54,990 bases of DNA from Bacteroidaceae bacterium (GCA_017541025.1 JAFXZY010000068.1:1-54990), one strand, 5' to 3'; counted from the first letter of the stretch, positions 36,801 through 45,056 are shown. Notes: generated by a model from the letters alone, not told the origin. Made by a program: numbers and translations.

Positions 36801-37033
36801 TTGACGTGAGTCAGGAGTTTTATAATCCTTGCTACCGAAATCGTCCTTTACCTGACACGAAAGATTATCGTCGTACGCTCTATTGGAACCCCAACCTTGA
36901 ATTAGACGAGAAGGGACAAGCTAACATCACACTTTGGAACAACAGTAACACTACCAGCATCACCGTAAGCGCCGAGGGAATTACTCCTGCAGGCAAAATT
37001 CTAACTGGCATCAGTTATCCGGAAGACCGATGA
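33857..37033 (+). CDS. Large exported MG2 (macroglobulin-like) domain protein
   Basis: A 1,058-residue exported protein. Signal peptide MKQYNLYILLAILTVISPAYA. Residues about 45-160 carry an MG2-like domain: VFVHMDNTCYFAGDTLFFKA followed by LLYAELWNQEGYMLERHLVK and DSLYGGFYELRAYTRW, as in alpha-2-macroglobulins and their Bacteroidetes relatives. The middle has ISGIMRLYGRGGKLLQEQRT and a SYEPFDSIRVAVEN-type strand domain; HTLATVTVRSKHGGLRSYDS near 755 looks like a degenerate TonB-plug segment. The C-terminus (YWNPNLELDEKGQANITLWN) again resembles macroglobulin-type bait-free domains. No thioester motif is seen, so a trapping protease-inhibitor role is not supported. It is the main product of the ECF operon and probably acts at the outer membrane or periplasm. 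Confidence 0.9.
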   Translation: MKQYNLYILLAILTVISPAYAAEGDSLQWDFTDLVQGTKENPALPTSLEGWKEHLETFGRNIPQEEVFVHMDNTCYFAGDTLFFKAYVRRSDTGKLTNLSQLLYAELWNQEGYMLERHLVKLKDGQGTGSFVLNDSLYGGFYELRAYTRWQLNWGEYQHPHTWPAERWFFNKKMAKEFYRDYEKLYCRIFPIYDKPETPGLYSHDMTERPHMRYFRTDVKKKPPVVNLYPEGGVIVEGTRARVAFEANEADGEHISGIMRLYGRGGKLLQEQRTENRGRGTLEFTYEPDVTYSTIFTSDSNQVIRQRLPKAEKDGCAVRTDIMNQQLLLTLQPRGEAANETLGVTVTVGGALHYFQKFRAEDTQISIPTDSLPTGVAQVTVYNAQGRVYSDRLCFIRHQQDIKTAQMHFSGIRSQYEPFDSIRVAVENPQAAGSTISLAVRDASTSEYLYDSSNILTEMLLCSQIRGFVEQPDYYFEKDDETHRRHLDLLLMVQGWRRHNWITMATPGIFRVNHPFEKTPIYFGAVYRYVAIGHEGFGGWGNMMDQDIKHYDFARPEGGEWFSHSKLRKPQGMIPILGNASEARDKHNAYSYLLKDNESATFDGRNYYDEGNLHREVRVHAEYHKPTDVGVESVYGELTTKNGRFVLEFPGFYNRCTLDLSASDTTKWKEPLTITRKGRRLLRKRDKLMSKGKAVPSLEHQWVKPSETDYPEFYVRLTPYHPRFCKPFSFYHTHVAPPREGTALMSSLRGGHTLATVTVRSKHGGLRSYDSSHPAVTRDAYQIFNECVDAGFTPGWFAGKNAFSKWVERLLVGDMNMYRHYQRYQDAVEINRSLWHTSATSNNMLHFSFRGPAKYGLQATSAVEHHRPTADDRRALRYAWVDPADSYLGWADVAGRRYNPGLGWSTSNRSAFSFTGMDEKTMQLDYLRSLRSVDLVTDYAPRMEGSPRYSGANQPTVDVGYKLLTKGKRETYRDRHFVLQGFDVSQEFYNPCYRNRPLPDTKDYRRTLYWNPNLELDEKGQANITLWNNSNTTSITVSAEGITPAGKILTGISYPEDR

Positions 37034-37093
37034 GGTCACCTCTCCGCTCCTGCTTTGGGTGAATGCTGAATAATGATTCTTGAATTGTGAATT

Positions 37094-38461
37094 ATGAACT
37101 ATAAAAGTTTTTTTACCATATTATTATTAAGCCTCTCTGGCGTGATTCTTGCGCAGGAGAAAACTGATTCCATAAGTGCGGTTATTCTCGATGCCGAATC
37201 AGGTGAACCTATACAGTATGCCAGTGTGTACGTGTCGTCCACCTGCGGAACCATCAGCAATTTCGATGGCGAGTTCTGTCTGCGATGTCTCCCTTCAGAA
37301 AACGTTCGCATCTCCTGTATAGGCTACCAGCATGTCACCCTACGGGCCTCTGAGTTGCCTGCTGTCATTCGCATGCAGCCCATCTCTACCACGCTCAAGG
37401 AGATTACTGTCACACGTGGCGACAATATCATTTACCAGTTGGTTTATAAAATGCAACGCGAGGCCAGAAAGCACAGGAAGGCCGAGGCTCAGTATTTCTT
37501 CCGCATGGCCACGCAATATCCCGGAACCGATGAGTTGGCAGAAGCTTTCATGACGGCCAAATCGTGTGTGCAGATTCGCGATATCACCTTCCACAGCGGC
37601 AGCCGTGGCCAGTTAAGGGGCGAACAGCTAGACAGTCCCAGCCTGACAGGACTTGGCCGCACCAACCTTCACATGTTCCTTCGCCTGTCACCTGTCTTAG
37701 TGAACTTTGACATTTGGGACAATACCTTCGTGCCAGCCGATCTTGTTTTCCGCAGGATAAAGAACCTTTATGAAATCTCCTGCGTTCAGTTTACCGAAGA
37801 AGACGGCACAGAAATCAGTAAGGTAAAGGTTACAGGCAACCCTTCCATCAACTCGCGTCCCGTCTTGGATGGTACATTGTACATCGACCGTAAGAACCTC
37901 CGTCTCCTGCGCTTCGACGGGCAGATGCACGGCCTGCAAATCGTACTATACGACCAAGCCAGAGAGCAACATTTCTATACAGGAATAGACTATAGCATGC
38001 ATGTAGATTACAGGCACGATCATGGGTTTACTGAAATTGCCAACATGTCTGGCATCATCACCAAAGACAGCGTCAGAATCCGACAACTGCTTTACAATCT
38101 GGGCGATAAAAAACTTACTTTCAATAAGTCTGTCCGTGTTGGGGAGAACATGATACAAGCAATAGATAAGGTTGGCTTCGATTCCACCCTTTGGGTTACC
38201 AATAACATTGTCAAGCGCACTCAGGACGAGGAACGCGTAGTCTTCAAAGACCCGACATTCTGGCTTACCAATAAATCGAAGTACGCTACCGCTCCTTCCT
38301 CCGAGCAGCAGCGTACCGACAATTATCTTCAAGATGCCATTCGCCAGCTGATGGACAACACCATGCAACTACAGCGAACGCCTTTAACACCACGTTCTAC
38401 CAAAAAGAACAAGTCCAAATCTACCATACATATTGACGAAAAGTCTCTATATTACAAATAA
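37094..38461 (+). CDS. Carboxypeptidase-regulatory-like domain protein, exported
   Basis: A 455-residue protein, signal peptide MNYKSFFTILLLSLSGVILA. Residues about 25-110 form a CarboxypepD_reg-like domain (AVILDAESGEPIQYASVYVS, TISNFDGEFCLRC, VRISCIGYQHVTL) ending TLKEITV, the start seen in TonB-dependent transducers. The remaining 340 residues are not a barrel: they have helices (YKMQREARKHRKAEAQYFFR) and a beta-rich C-terminal part (LDGTLYIDRKNLRLLRFDGQ). This architecture is common next to MG2-like proteins. It is last in the ECF operon, 60 nt after the MG2-like gene. The exact role is unknown. Confidence 0.9.
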   Translation: MNYKSFFTILLLSLSGVILAQEKTDSISAVILDAESGEPIQYASVYVSSTCGTISNFDGEFCLRCLPSENVRISCIGYQHVTLRASELPAVIRMQPISTTLKEITVTRGDNIIYQLVYKMQREARKHRKAEAQYFFRMATQYPGTDELAEAFMTAKSCVQIRDITFHSGSRGQLRGEQLDSPSLTGLGRTNLHMFLRLSPVLVNFDIWDNTFVPADLVFRRIKNLYEISCVQFTEEDGTEISKVKVTGNPSINSRPVLDGTLYIDRKNLRLLRFDGQMHGLQIVLYDQAREQHFYTGIDYSMHVDYRHDHGFTEIANMSGIITKDSVRIRQLLYNLGDKKLTFNKSVRVGENMIQAIDKVGFDSTLWVTNNIVKRTQDEERVVFKDPTFWLTNKSKYATAPSSEQQRTDNYLQDAIRQLMDNTMQLQRTPLTPRSTKKNKSKSTIHIDEKSLYYK

Positions 38462-38482
38462 GGCATATACCGATCCACAAAC

Positions 38483-39658
38483 TTAGCTCTTTCGCCTCAA
38501 GCCCGCCATCCAATAGCCTAACAGGTAGAGAACACCCACCGATACTATGGCAATAGCTCCTGCCTGACTTCCTACGGCATCACTGGCAGCACCCATGAGC
38601 ATGGGGAAAACGGCGCCGCCGCAGATACCCATGATAAGGAGGCCGCTGACTTCGTTCTTCTTGTCGGGCACAGCAGCCAGCGCACGGGCAAAGATGATGC
38701 TGAAGGGATTTCCGTTGCCAAAACCCATCAGGGCCACAGCTCCGTAAATCTCCCACTGGGTGCTTCCTACATATAGGCCTATAAGGGCTATTATCATCAT
38801 GGCCACGCTGACAAAGAGGAAAGTCCAGTCCTTCATGAACTTCATGATGAAACTGCCGCTGAAACTTCCTGCTGCCTTGGCTACAAAATAGACGGTGGCT
38901 ATATAGGCGGCATTGTTCAGGTTCATACCCAAACGTTCCATCAGAACTTTAGGAGCCGTTACACTTATGCCTACATCGATTCCCACATGGCAGACAATCG
39001 CCAGAAAACACATAAATATAAAACCTCCCCTGAGCAATGCAAAACAACCGGCGAACTGCTGCCCCACAGTCTTCTCCCCCTCGGGGGAGTTAGAGGGGGC
39101 TTGCTCGTTGATTCTTGTACCAAACAGGAACAGGGTAGCCAACACACCAACTCCCAAATAGATGGGATAAAGTGCTCGCCATCCAAAGCCGAACGCATTG
39201 GTGGTGGCGCCCCAAGAGGCAATGATGGGAGCCAGGAACGAGGCGATGCTCTTGATGAACTGACCGAAGGTAAGCGTACTGGCTGAGGCACCGCCCTTCA
39301 TAACACTATCCACAAGGGGATTGAGTGATGTCTGCATGATGGCATTTCCGATTCCCAAAAGGGAGAAGGAAAGCAGCAGCATGGTAAAGTCGAGTGTAAA
39401 AATTGGAACAAGCAGCGAGGCAAGTGTCATAACAAGGCTAAGCAATACTGTGTTCTTACGGCCTATCCTGTTCATCAGCAGACTGGTGGGAATGCTGAAG
39501 ATAAGGAACCAGAGGAAAACAAGCGAAGGCAGCGTATTGGCCATGGAATCACTGAGATTCAGGTCGGCCTTCACATAATTGCTGGCTATGCCCACGAGGT
39601 CAACAAACCCCATGGCGAAGAAGCACAGCATAACGGGAATCAGCTTTTTATTATTCAT
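38483..39658 (-). CDS. MFS transporter, sugar type
   Basis: A 391-residue membrane protein with about 12 membrane segments and the major-facilitator signature around LLMNRIGRKNTVLLS after segment 2. The N-terminus (KKLIPVMLCFFAMGFVDLVG) fits the glucose/galactose/fucose permease group. Between the two halves lies a cytoplasmic loop with an odd insert, NEQAPSNSPEGEKTVGQQ, encoded by a REP-like palindrome (39073-39101). Its ATG overlaps the end of the GH92 gene by 8 nt, so it is last in the mannose operon and most likely imports mannose released by that enzyme. The substrate is inferred from position. Confidence 0.9.
   Translation of the reverse strand: MNNKKLIPVMLCFFAMGFVDLVGIASNYVKADLNLSDSMANTLPSLVFLWFLIFSIPTSLLMNRIGRKNTVLLSLVMTLASLLVPIFTLDFTMLLLSFSLLGIGNAIMQTSLNPLVDSVMKGGASASTLTFGQFIKSIASFLAPIIASWGATTNAFGFGWRALYPIYLGVGVLATLFLFGTRINEQAPSNSPEGEKTVGQQFAGCFALLRGGFIFMCFLAIVCHVGIDVGISVTAPKVLMERLGMNLNNAAYIATVYFVAKAAGSFSGSFIMKFMKDWTFLFVSVAMMIIALIGLYVGSTQWEIYGAVALMGFGNGNPFSIIFARALAAVPDKKNEVSGLLIMGICGGAVFPMLMGAASDAVGSQAGAIAIVSVGVLYLLGYWMAGLRRKS
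39073..39101. repeat. REP-like palindromic element within the MFS gene
   Basis: TCTCCCCCTCGGGGGAG followed by TTAGAGGGGGCT: a short hairpin (CTCCCCC/GGGGGAG) with a complementary tail. It is translated in frame as APSNSPEGE in the central loop. The same kind of unit occurs at 43123-43293 and 44604-44719. Confidence 0.8.
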
Positions 39659-42014
39659 AAGAGTCCACGGGCTCCTTACCCATCTTAATCTGCAGCTTGC
39701 CGCCCTTTACCACATCAGCGAAGGAGATGTGCGGGTCGGTGAGCTTCTTGCCGTTCAGGCGATACTCCTGTACGTAGATTTCATCCTCGGCAGGCATCTC
39801 CTTCCATGACTCATAGGTCTGGATGACGAAGTTCTTGCCGGAATAGTATTTGTCGCTCAGGCGGATAACAATCCTGTTGAAGAGCGGACTTCCCAGCGAG
39901 AAGGTGGGATTGGTGGCATTCAGACCCGTTACATCGAACAGGCCGATGCTGGAGATAACATACCACGCACCCAGCTGACCCTGGTCTTCATCCTGACCGT
40001 AACCATAGCCGTGGATACCGTCCGTGCCGTAGAACTCGTTCAGGATAGCACGTACCCACTTCTGGGTCTTGGAGGGGCGGTTCGCCTCGTTGAAAAGCCA
40101 TGAGATATGCAGACAAGGCTGGTTACCCTGATTATATAATGTACGAAGTCCGGCAAAGGCTCCTACCTCTGTTCCGCCACTGAAAATCTTGGGCTGAGAG
40201 AGGGTGAAGATGCTGTCCAGGCGGGCATTGAACTCATCCTCGCCCACCTTGGCTACCAATGCCTTGGCATCGTGGGGAACATAGAAGGTATATTGCCAGG
40301 CGTTGCCTTCCTGGAATCCGCGCCATACCTCCATTGGATCGAAGTTGGGAATGAAGTTGCCCTCGGCATCCTTGGGGTGCATGAAGTTCTCCTTGTCGTC
40401 GTAGATGCGCTCCCATGCCTTAGAGAGGTTCATCAGCTGGTCGTATTCGGGCTTGCCCAGCGCCTTAGCCAACTGAGCGGTTGCCCAAGAGGTAAAGGCG
40501 TACTCCAGCGTATGTGAGGCTGAGAAACGGAACTTCTCGGCTGGCCCCTCAGCATTCTCTACGTGGGGCACATAGCCGTACTGCACAAACTCCTTGGTAT
40601 CTGACTTGCCGGCTCCGAAGGGTCGGTTGTCGCCGTCCAGTTCGTTCTTGCGGCAAGCCTCGTAAGCCAGTTCCACATCGAAGTCGCGAATGCCGCATTG
40701 GTAAGCAGCATTGATGATAAGAGGCAGTTGGTTTGTTCCTACACCTGATACGTAGCGACTATTGGCCAATCCGTCGCCCATCCAACCCGCATCCTTGAAG
40801 ACCTGCAGGTGGCTGCTGATATAATCCGAGGTATATTCGGGATAAGCCAGAATCCACAACTGACCCAGGTTCCACTGACCGCCCCAGAAGGCATCTGTAT
40901 TATACATATTATGTACGGGCTTGCCGTCCTTCAGCTCCAGCTGCCCGATGCCGCCATCGTGACGGGGATAGGCTCCGTTGACATCGCTGCACAGACCGCG
41001 CCCTAAGATGGCGTGATAAAGTCCCGTGTAGAACTTCTTCATGTCCTCGTCCTTGGCAAACCGGACATCTATGCGGCCCAGCATCTCCTGCCAAGCTTCG
41101 CCGTTCAGTTTCCAAGCCTCATCGAAGGTCATATCCTTGGCCTCCGTCTCGCGGTTCAGGCGGGCATTCTCGACGGATGTATAGCTGATTCCCACAGCCA
41201 CGGTCACCTTCTCGCCCTCCTCGGTGGGGAAGGTTACATAGACACCGGCACCCGGGCCTGTGGCCTCCTTTTCGCCTTCACGAACATCTGCGCCGTTGAA
41301 GGCACCTGCACTGGCAATTTCCTTATCCAGTACGGCAGAGAAGTAAATGGGCACCTCAGCTCCCGGCTGGTACTTCTTGACGTACTCGGGCAGCGTGATA
41401 ACATAGCCCTCTACGGTCTTACCATCTTCGCAAACTTCTACGTGAGCATCCTTCACAGCCCCGCTCTCACCTGAACGGTTTCCGATATCGAAGAGGATGC
41501 GACTCTCTTCCGACTTGGGGTAGGTGTAACGCTGGAAGGCCACACGCGGGGTAGCGGTCACCTCGGCCTTGATGCCGTAGTCCTGCAACATCACAGAATA
41601 GTAGCCGGCTGTGGCCTCCTCCTCATCGTGCGAGAACTTGGAGCGGTAGCCCTCGCCCTCGGAATCAACAGCTCCGGGAACGGTCTTCAACGCTCCGCAG
41701 GTAGGCATCAGCACAATGCCGCCCACCTGAAACTCGTGGGTGCATGGAAAGCCCTCGATGGACTTATCACGATAATCATAACCTGTTGCCTCCCAACCGT
41801 CTTTGTTGCCCAAGTGCCCGTTGGTGCTGGGACCGGGCTTGGCCATACCGAAAGGCATGGCACCGGGGGCGAAGTGGAAGTAACGGCAATGAGCCGTTCC
41901 GATACGAGGTTCTACAAAGCGGGTATAACTCTGCGGAATGGTCTCAGGCGTGTCACAGCTTACCAAAGCACCTATGGCACAGGCAAGTAACAAAAGCAAC
42001 TTTCTAATTTTCAT
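39651..42014 (-). CDS. GH92-family mannosidase-type lipoprotein
   Basis: A 787-residue surface lipoprotein. The signal peptide MKIRKLLLLLACAIGALVSC gives a lipobox LVSC. Family-92 landmarks: FVEPRIGTAHCRYFHFAPGA, GYDYRDKSIEGFPCTHEFQV, MYNTDAFWGGQWNLGQLWIL, and QDEDQGQLGAWYVISSIGLF near 700, with the carboxylates of the base. At the position of the catalytic acid the sequence is GNQPCLHISW (near 627), with Gln instead of the usual Glu. Such a change is known from a family member acting on mannosyl-phosphate linkages, so the substrate may not be a plain alpha-mannoside. It lies between the ROK kinase (4 nt) and MFS (8-nt overlap) genes, and supplies sugar for both. Confidence 0.93.
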   Translation of the reverse strand: MKIRKLLLLLACAIGALVSCDTPETIPQSYTRFVEPRIGTAHCRYFHFAPGAMPFGMAKPGPSTNGHLGNKDGWEATGYDYRDKSIEGFPCTHEFQVGGIVLMPTCGALKTVPGAVDSEGEGYRSKFSHDEEEATAGYYSVMLQDYGIKAEVTATPRVAFQRYTYPKSEESRILFDIGNRSGESGAVKDAHVEVCEDGKTVEGYVITLPEYVKKYQPGAEVPIYFSAVLDKEIASAGAFNGADVREGEKEATGPGAGVYVTFPTEEGEKVTVAVGISYTSVENARLNRETEAKDMTFDEAWKLNGEAWQEMLGRIDVRFAKDEDMKKFYTGLYHAILGRGLCSDVNGAYPRHDGGIGQLELKDGKPVHNMYNTDAFWGGQWNLGQLWILAYPEYTSDYISSHLQVFKDAGWMGDGLANSRYVSGVGTNQLPLIINAAYQCGIRDFDVELAYEACRKNELDGDNRPFGAGKSDTKEFVQYGYVPHVENAEGPAEKFRFSASHTLEYAFTSWATAQLAKALGKPEYDQLMNLSKAWERIYDDKENFMHPKDAEGNFIPNFDPMEVWRGFQEGNAWQYTFYVPHDAKALVAKVGEDEFNARLDSIFTLSQPKIFSGGTEVGAFAGLRTLYNQGNQPCLHISWLFNEANRPSKTQKWVRAILNEFYGTDGIHGYGYGQDEDQGQLGAWYVISSIGLFDVTGLNATNPTFSLGSPLFNRIVIRLSDKYYSGKNFVIQTYESWKEMPAEDEIYVQEYRLNGKKLTDPHISFADVVKGGKLQIKMGKEPVDSYE

Positions 42015-42018
42015 AAGA

Positions 42019-43116
42019 TTATTTGTTTAATTGATTCAGGGCAAAATTGTAGGCACCTAAGTTGATGGCCTTGCTGGCTCCCAGTTCTGAGATGCAGACA
42101 GCGACCTTACGCTGAGCCTGATAGAGCACCTTCTTGTCGGTATGCGGCACATCTACATAAACATCTTTGTCTTCCAGGAAGGCAGCACGCTGCTCGGGGT
42201 CTTCGAAATTGTAAACCTCGCTCTGGAGTGTGGGAAGCAGATTGCCTGTGAAGGTTCCGGCGGGACGGGCAAATTCTTCCATCATGCCGGGCAGAATCCA
42301 CTTGGAATTATGGGACAGACCGCCACCTATTACTACAATACCATCTACGATGTTGAGTACATTCACCAGAGCGGCTGCGCAAACCTGCCCCAACTGGCGG
42401 AAGCTCTCCTGAGCAGCCTTCATGTTGCCCGGACGGGTTCCGTTGGCAATATAACCGATATCCTTGGGGGTAAGGTCGCCAACTGGCTCATGCGACATTT
42501 CGGCATATACCCGACGCACGGCACGGATGCTTACACTCTCCTCGGCAATCACAAAGGGATACATGCCATTGCGCATACACCATACATCACCGCCGCAACC
42601 GTTGTCACCTGTCAGCAATACCTTATCTAATACCACGCCGCAACCGAATCCGGTTCCCAAAGTTATACCTACCATATTCTTATAACGGCGCTTGCAGCCA
42701 GCCTCCTCTAAAGCCTTGTTTACTCGAGGAAGGGCTCCTGCCAATGCCTCACCGTAGGCAAACAGATTACCGTCGTTGTTCACATAAACGGGAATTCCGA
42801 ACACACTCTCCAAATACGGACCGAGTGCCACACCACCGCGGAAGGAAGGGAAGTTGGGCAGGTCGCCAATCACGCCGCGTTCATAGTCGGCAGGACCGGG
42901 GAAGGCAAAACTGATGGCTACAGGCTCTACATCCAGTTTCTCCTTAACGGTAGTGAAACCCTGAACCAAGGTAGCCAGACAGCCCTCGGTATCGGTTGTT
43001 ACAGCCTTCAGGCGTACGGGCTCAACAATCTCTTCATTGTCGCAAATGGCTGAGAACACAAAGTTCGTTCCGCCGGCATCCAGCGTCAGCACAATTTTTT
43101 TGTCGTTTTTGTCCAT
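42019..43116 (-). CDS. ROK-family sugar kinase
   Basis: A 365-residue kinase of the ROK family. The phosphate-binding loop is LTLDAGGTNFVFSAICDNEE, the sugar-binding part includes PGPADYERGVIGDLPNFPSF and YVNNDGNLFAYGEALAG, and the second ATP motif is VGITLGTGFGCGVVLDK. The cysteine region is NGCGGDVWCMRN, not the standard CGCGGxGCxE zinc motif, so the zinc site may be altered. In this operon it most likely phosphorylates mannose to mannose 6-phosphate; glucose or fructose cannot be excluded. It is separated from the isomerase by a 157-nt gap filled by an inverted-repeat element. Confidence 0.9.
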   Translation of the reverse strand: MDKNDKKIVLTLDAGGTNFVFSAICDNEEIVEPVRLKAVTTDTEGCLATLVQGFTTVKEKLDVEPVAISFAFPGPADYERGVIGDLPNFPSFRGGVALGPYLESVFGIPVYVNNDGNLFAYGEALAGALPRVNKALEEAGCKRRYKNMVGITLGTGFGCGVVLDKVLLTGDNGCGGDVWCMRNGMYPFVIAEESVSIRAVRRVYAEMSHEPVGDLTPKDIGYIANGTRPGNMKAAQESFRQLGQVCAAALVNVLNIVDGIVVIGGGLSHNSKWILPGMMEEFARPAGTFTGNLLPTLQSEVYNFEDPEQRAAFLEDKDVYVDVPHTDKKVLYQAQRKVAVCISELGASKAINLGAYNFALNQLNK

Positions 43117-43122
43117 AGTATT

Positions 43123-43293
43123 GGCCCCTCTCCCTAACCCTTCCCCAAATGGGAGGGAACTGCAAGTAGGGGGTTGGCAGTTTGGGTTAAAGTATTTTAG
43201 GATTCATAATTAATTCTTTCATCTGGGAATTATGAGAACTGTTCCCGCACCTCCCATTTGGGGGAAGTAAGGGTTAGGGGTTGGAGAGGGGCC
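43123..43293. repeat. Fold-back element overlapping the 3' end of manA
   Basis: Two long complementary arms: GGCCCCTCTCCCTAACCCTT from 43,123 on, and its complement ending GGTTGGAGAGGGGCC at 43,293, with AAATGGGAGG/CCTCCCATTT inner pairs and about 90 nt of AT-rich loop. The right arm reaches past the manA stop (43,274) and encodes its last residues. Confidence 0.85.
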
Positions 43294-45025
43294 TCACTGC
43301 CGCCTTTATCGTCTTACACTCCTCACCTCCCACAGGGGTGATGGTATAGCGACCAATGCAGGCGGGGATAATGAAGGTCTCGGCATAATGCACCGTGAAG
43401 GGTTCGAACTTGCCTTCCGGACTCTCCACCACAGCCTCGTAGCCATCTGCCAAGTTCAGTACGTTCACCCCGCCGTTGGTGTTGTGCTCTACTGTCCGTG
43501 TGAAGGTGTGCCGACGTGTCTCTATGAACTCGTTGGGGTGCAGGCCAGTACGCTCCTCCATGATGCCTTCCTCCTGAGAGAGCACCTCAAAGTGGTTACG
43601 GATATTCCGGTTCACCCACTCCGTTGTGCGGTTCCACTGGATAACATGCTTGCCGCGCTCCACATTGATGGGGCGAGGCTTACCGTCCAGTCCCAAGCGG
43701 TTCCAATCCCACAGTTTGAAGGTGAAGATACTGGGCGTAGAACTAATCTCCAGCACCATGCTATCGTGTCCGCTGCAATGGATGGTACCTGCGGGAATGA
43801 GGTAATGGTCATGCTTCTTGGCAGGGAACTTATTTACGTACTTCTCGGCAGGGAAGGAAATCTCGCCGCGCTGTGCCGCCCGCAAGTCTTCTATCATGTC
43901 ATGTTTGTCGATATCCTCTTTCAGGCCCAGATACACCACGGCATCCTCACCGGCATCCAGCAGATAGTAACTCTCGTCCTGCGTATAAGGCAGACCGAAC
44001 TCGCGCTGCGCAAATTCGTTGGTGGGATGAACCTGAAGGCTAAGGTTGCCGCCGCCCATGGTATCGAGGAAATCGAAACGGATGGGGAAGCTCTTTCCGA
44101 AGCGTGCCCAAACCTGCTCGCCCAACAGTTCACGGCTATGCGTCAGTACCACATCCTGCGAGGGGAACTCCACCAGCACACCGTCCAGATTCAGATAGAG
44201 GCTGTTCTCCTCGGGGACGCAGTCGAAGCACCATCCGTAGTTCTGCTCTTCGCGAGGTAAATCACATACCTCCTTCATCCACTGGCCGCCCCAGGGAGCG
44301 GGGTCGAAGAAAGGTACCACGCGGAACGGCTTACGAGCCGTGCGCTCCATACCCTGACGGAACTGCTGGTCGGAAATCATCTTAGGCTCCAAGCGATTGT
44401 TGCTGTCTATCCAGTACTGAATGCGATGTGATTGTATCAGTTCGTCTTTGTATCGGTCCACAATGTTCCAGTCGTTAAAGTACCCGCGCTTGTATTGTCG
44501 CGAAGGCTCCTCTTGGCTGTTATCAATACCCAAGGCCTTCACCTCGTGCCTACGGAACCGCTGCTGAATCTCCCAGCGGGCCATATCGGCGTAGACTATG
44601 GGGAGCCCCCTCTCCGCTTCCCCTCTGGGGGAGTACTTTTCCGCAACAAACGCTGCTCCAGTTCCGATGATGATGCATGCATTGAGGCACTCCCCTAAAG
44701 GGGGAGCGGGGAGGGGGCTAAAATATTCCTCCAGTCTTACGTTCGACATATAGCCGAACAGCACATCATCCGTTATGAACCGTTCTGTAAGTTGACGGAT
44801 TTCCTCCTCGGGCCTCATCAGCGAGCGGGTATCAATAATCATTCGTCCAGTCTTGGCAAAGGCCGCAAGGAAATCTTCCTCGTAAGTGCCTGTGTAGAGG
44901 TCGATGGCCCATACCGGTTCATCGGCCCATTGTTCATTCAATGTGGATACTATCTTCTCCCAGCCGACGATGGCCATACCGTCCGTACGCGTGCTGGGGA
45001 ACTTATCGTAATTACTTTTTCTCAT
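43274..45025 (-). CDS. manA: Mannose-6-phosphate isomerase, class I, long form
   Basis: A 583-residue isomerase for mannose 6-phosphate and fructose 6-phosphate. The start is the ATG at 45,025 (MRKSNYDKFPSTRTDGMAIV); a promoter box at 45,049 excludes the 36 extra codons upstream. The catalytic cupin half (about 260-560) has FRVVPFFDPAPWGGQWMKEV, the zinc-binding GGNLSLQVHPTNEF, and DHYLIPAGTIHCSGHDSM with the second His ligand. The N-terminal 250 residues, with IIIGTGAAFVAEK and VYADMARWEIQQRFRRHEVK, are found in the long Bacteroidetes form. Residues about 103-141 are replaced or extended by two REP-like units in opposite orientation (SPLPAPPLGEC and SPRGEAERGLP), and the tail RPLSNP is encoded by another repeat. 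It heads the mannose operon. Confidence 0.93.
   Translation of the reverse strand: MRKSNYDKFPSTRTDGMAIVGWEKIVSTLNEQWADEPVWAIDLYTGTYEEDFLAAFAKTGRMIIDTRSLMRPEEEIRQLTERFITDDVLFGYMSNVRLEEYFSPLPAPPLGECLNACIIIGTGAAFVAEKYSPRGEAERGLPIVYADMARWEIQQRFRRHEVKALGIDNSQEEPSRQYKRGYFNDWNIVDRYKDELIQSHRIQYWIDSNNRLEPKMISDQQFRQGMERTARKPFRVVPFFDPAPWGGQWMKEVCDLPREEQNYGWCFDCVPEENSLYLNLDGVLVEFPSQDVVLTHSRELLGEQVWARFGKSFPIRFDFLDTMGGGNLSLQVHPTNEFAQREFGLPYTQDESYYLLDAGEDAVVYLGLKEDIDKHDMIEDLRAAQRGEISFPAEKYVNKFPAKKHDHYLIPAGTIHCSGHDSMVLEISSTPSIFTFKLWDWNRLGLDGKPRPINVERGKHVIQWNRTTEWVNRNIRNHFEVLSQEEGIMEERTGLHPNEFIETRRHTFTRTVEHNTNGGVNVLNLADGYEAVVESPEGKFEPFTVHYAETFIIPACIGRYTITPVGGEECKTIKAAVRPLSNP
44604..44719. repeat. Pair of inverted REP-like elements inside manA
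   Basis: One copy at 44604-44634 (AGCCCCCTCTCCGCTTCCCC then TCTGGGGGAG) and an inverted copy at 44689-44719 (ACTCCCCTAAAGGGGGAGCG then GGGAGGGGGCT), 54 nt apart. Each has its own small hairpin and the two can pair with each other. Both are read through in frame. Confidence 0.85.
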
Positions 45026-45048
45026 TAGTTTATATTGGTTTTCATGGG

Positions 45049-45056
45049 CAAAGATA
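45049..45056 (-). promoter_or_regulatory. -7 box of the mannose operon
   Basis: TATCTTTG on the reverse strand, about 24 nt upstream of the ATG at 45,025. The -33 region is T-rich without a clear TTTG. It fixes the manA start. Confidence 0.55.

Noticed and set aside
33857-37033. Thioester-containing alpha-2-macroglobulin protease trap
   Set aside because: No CGEQ thioester motif or bait region was found, and the protein is shorter than the family.
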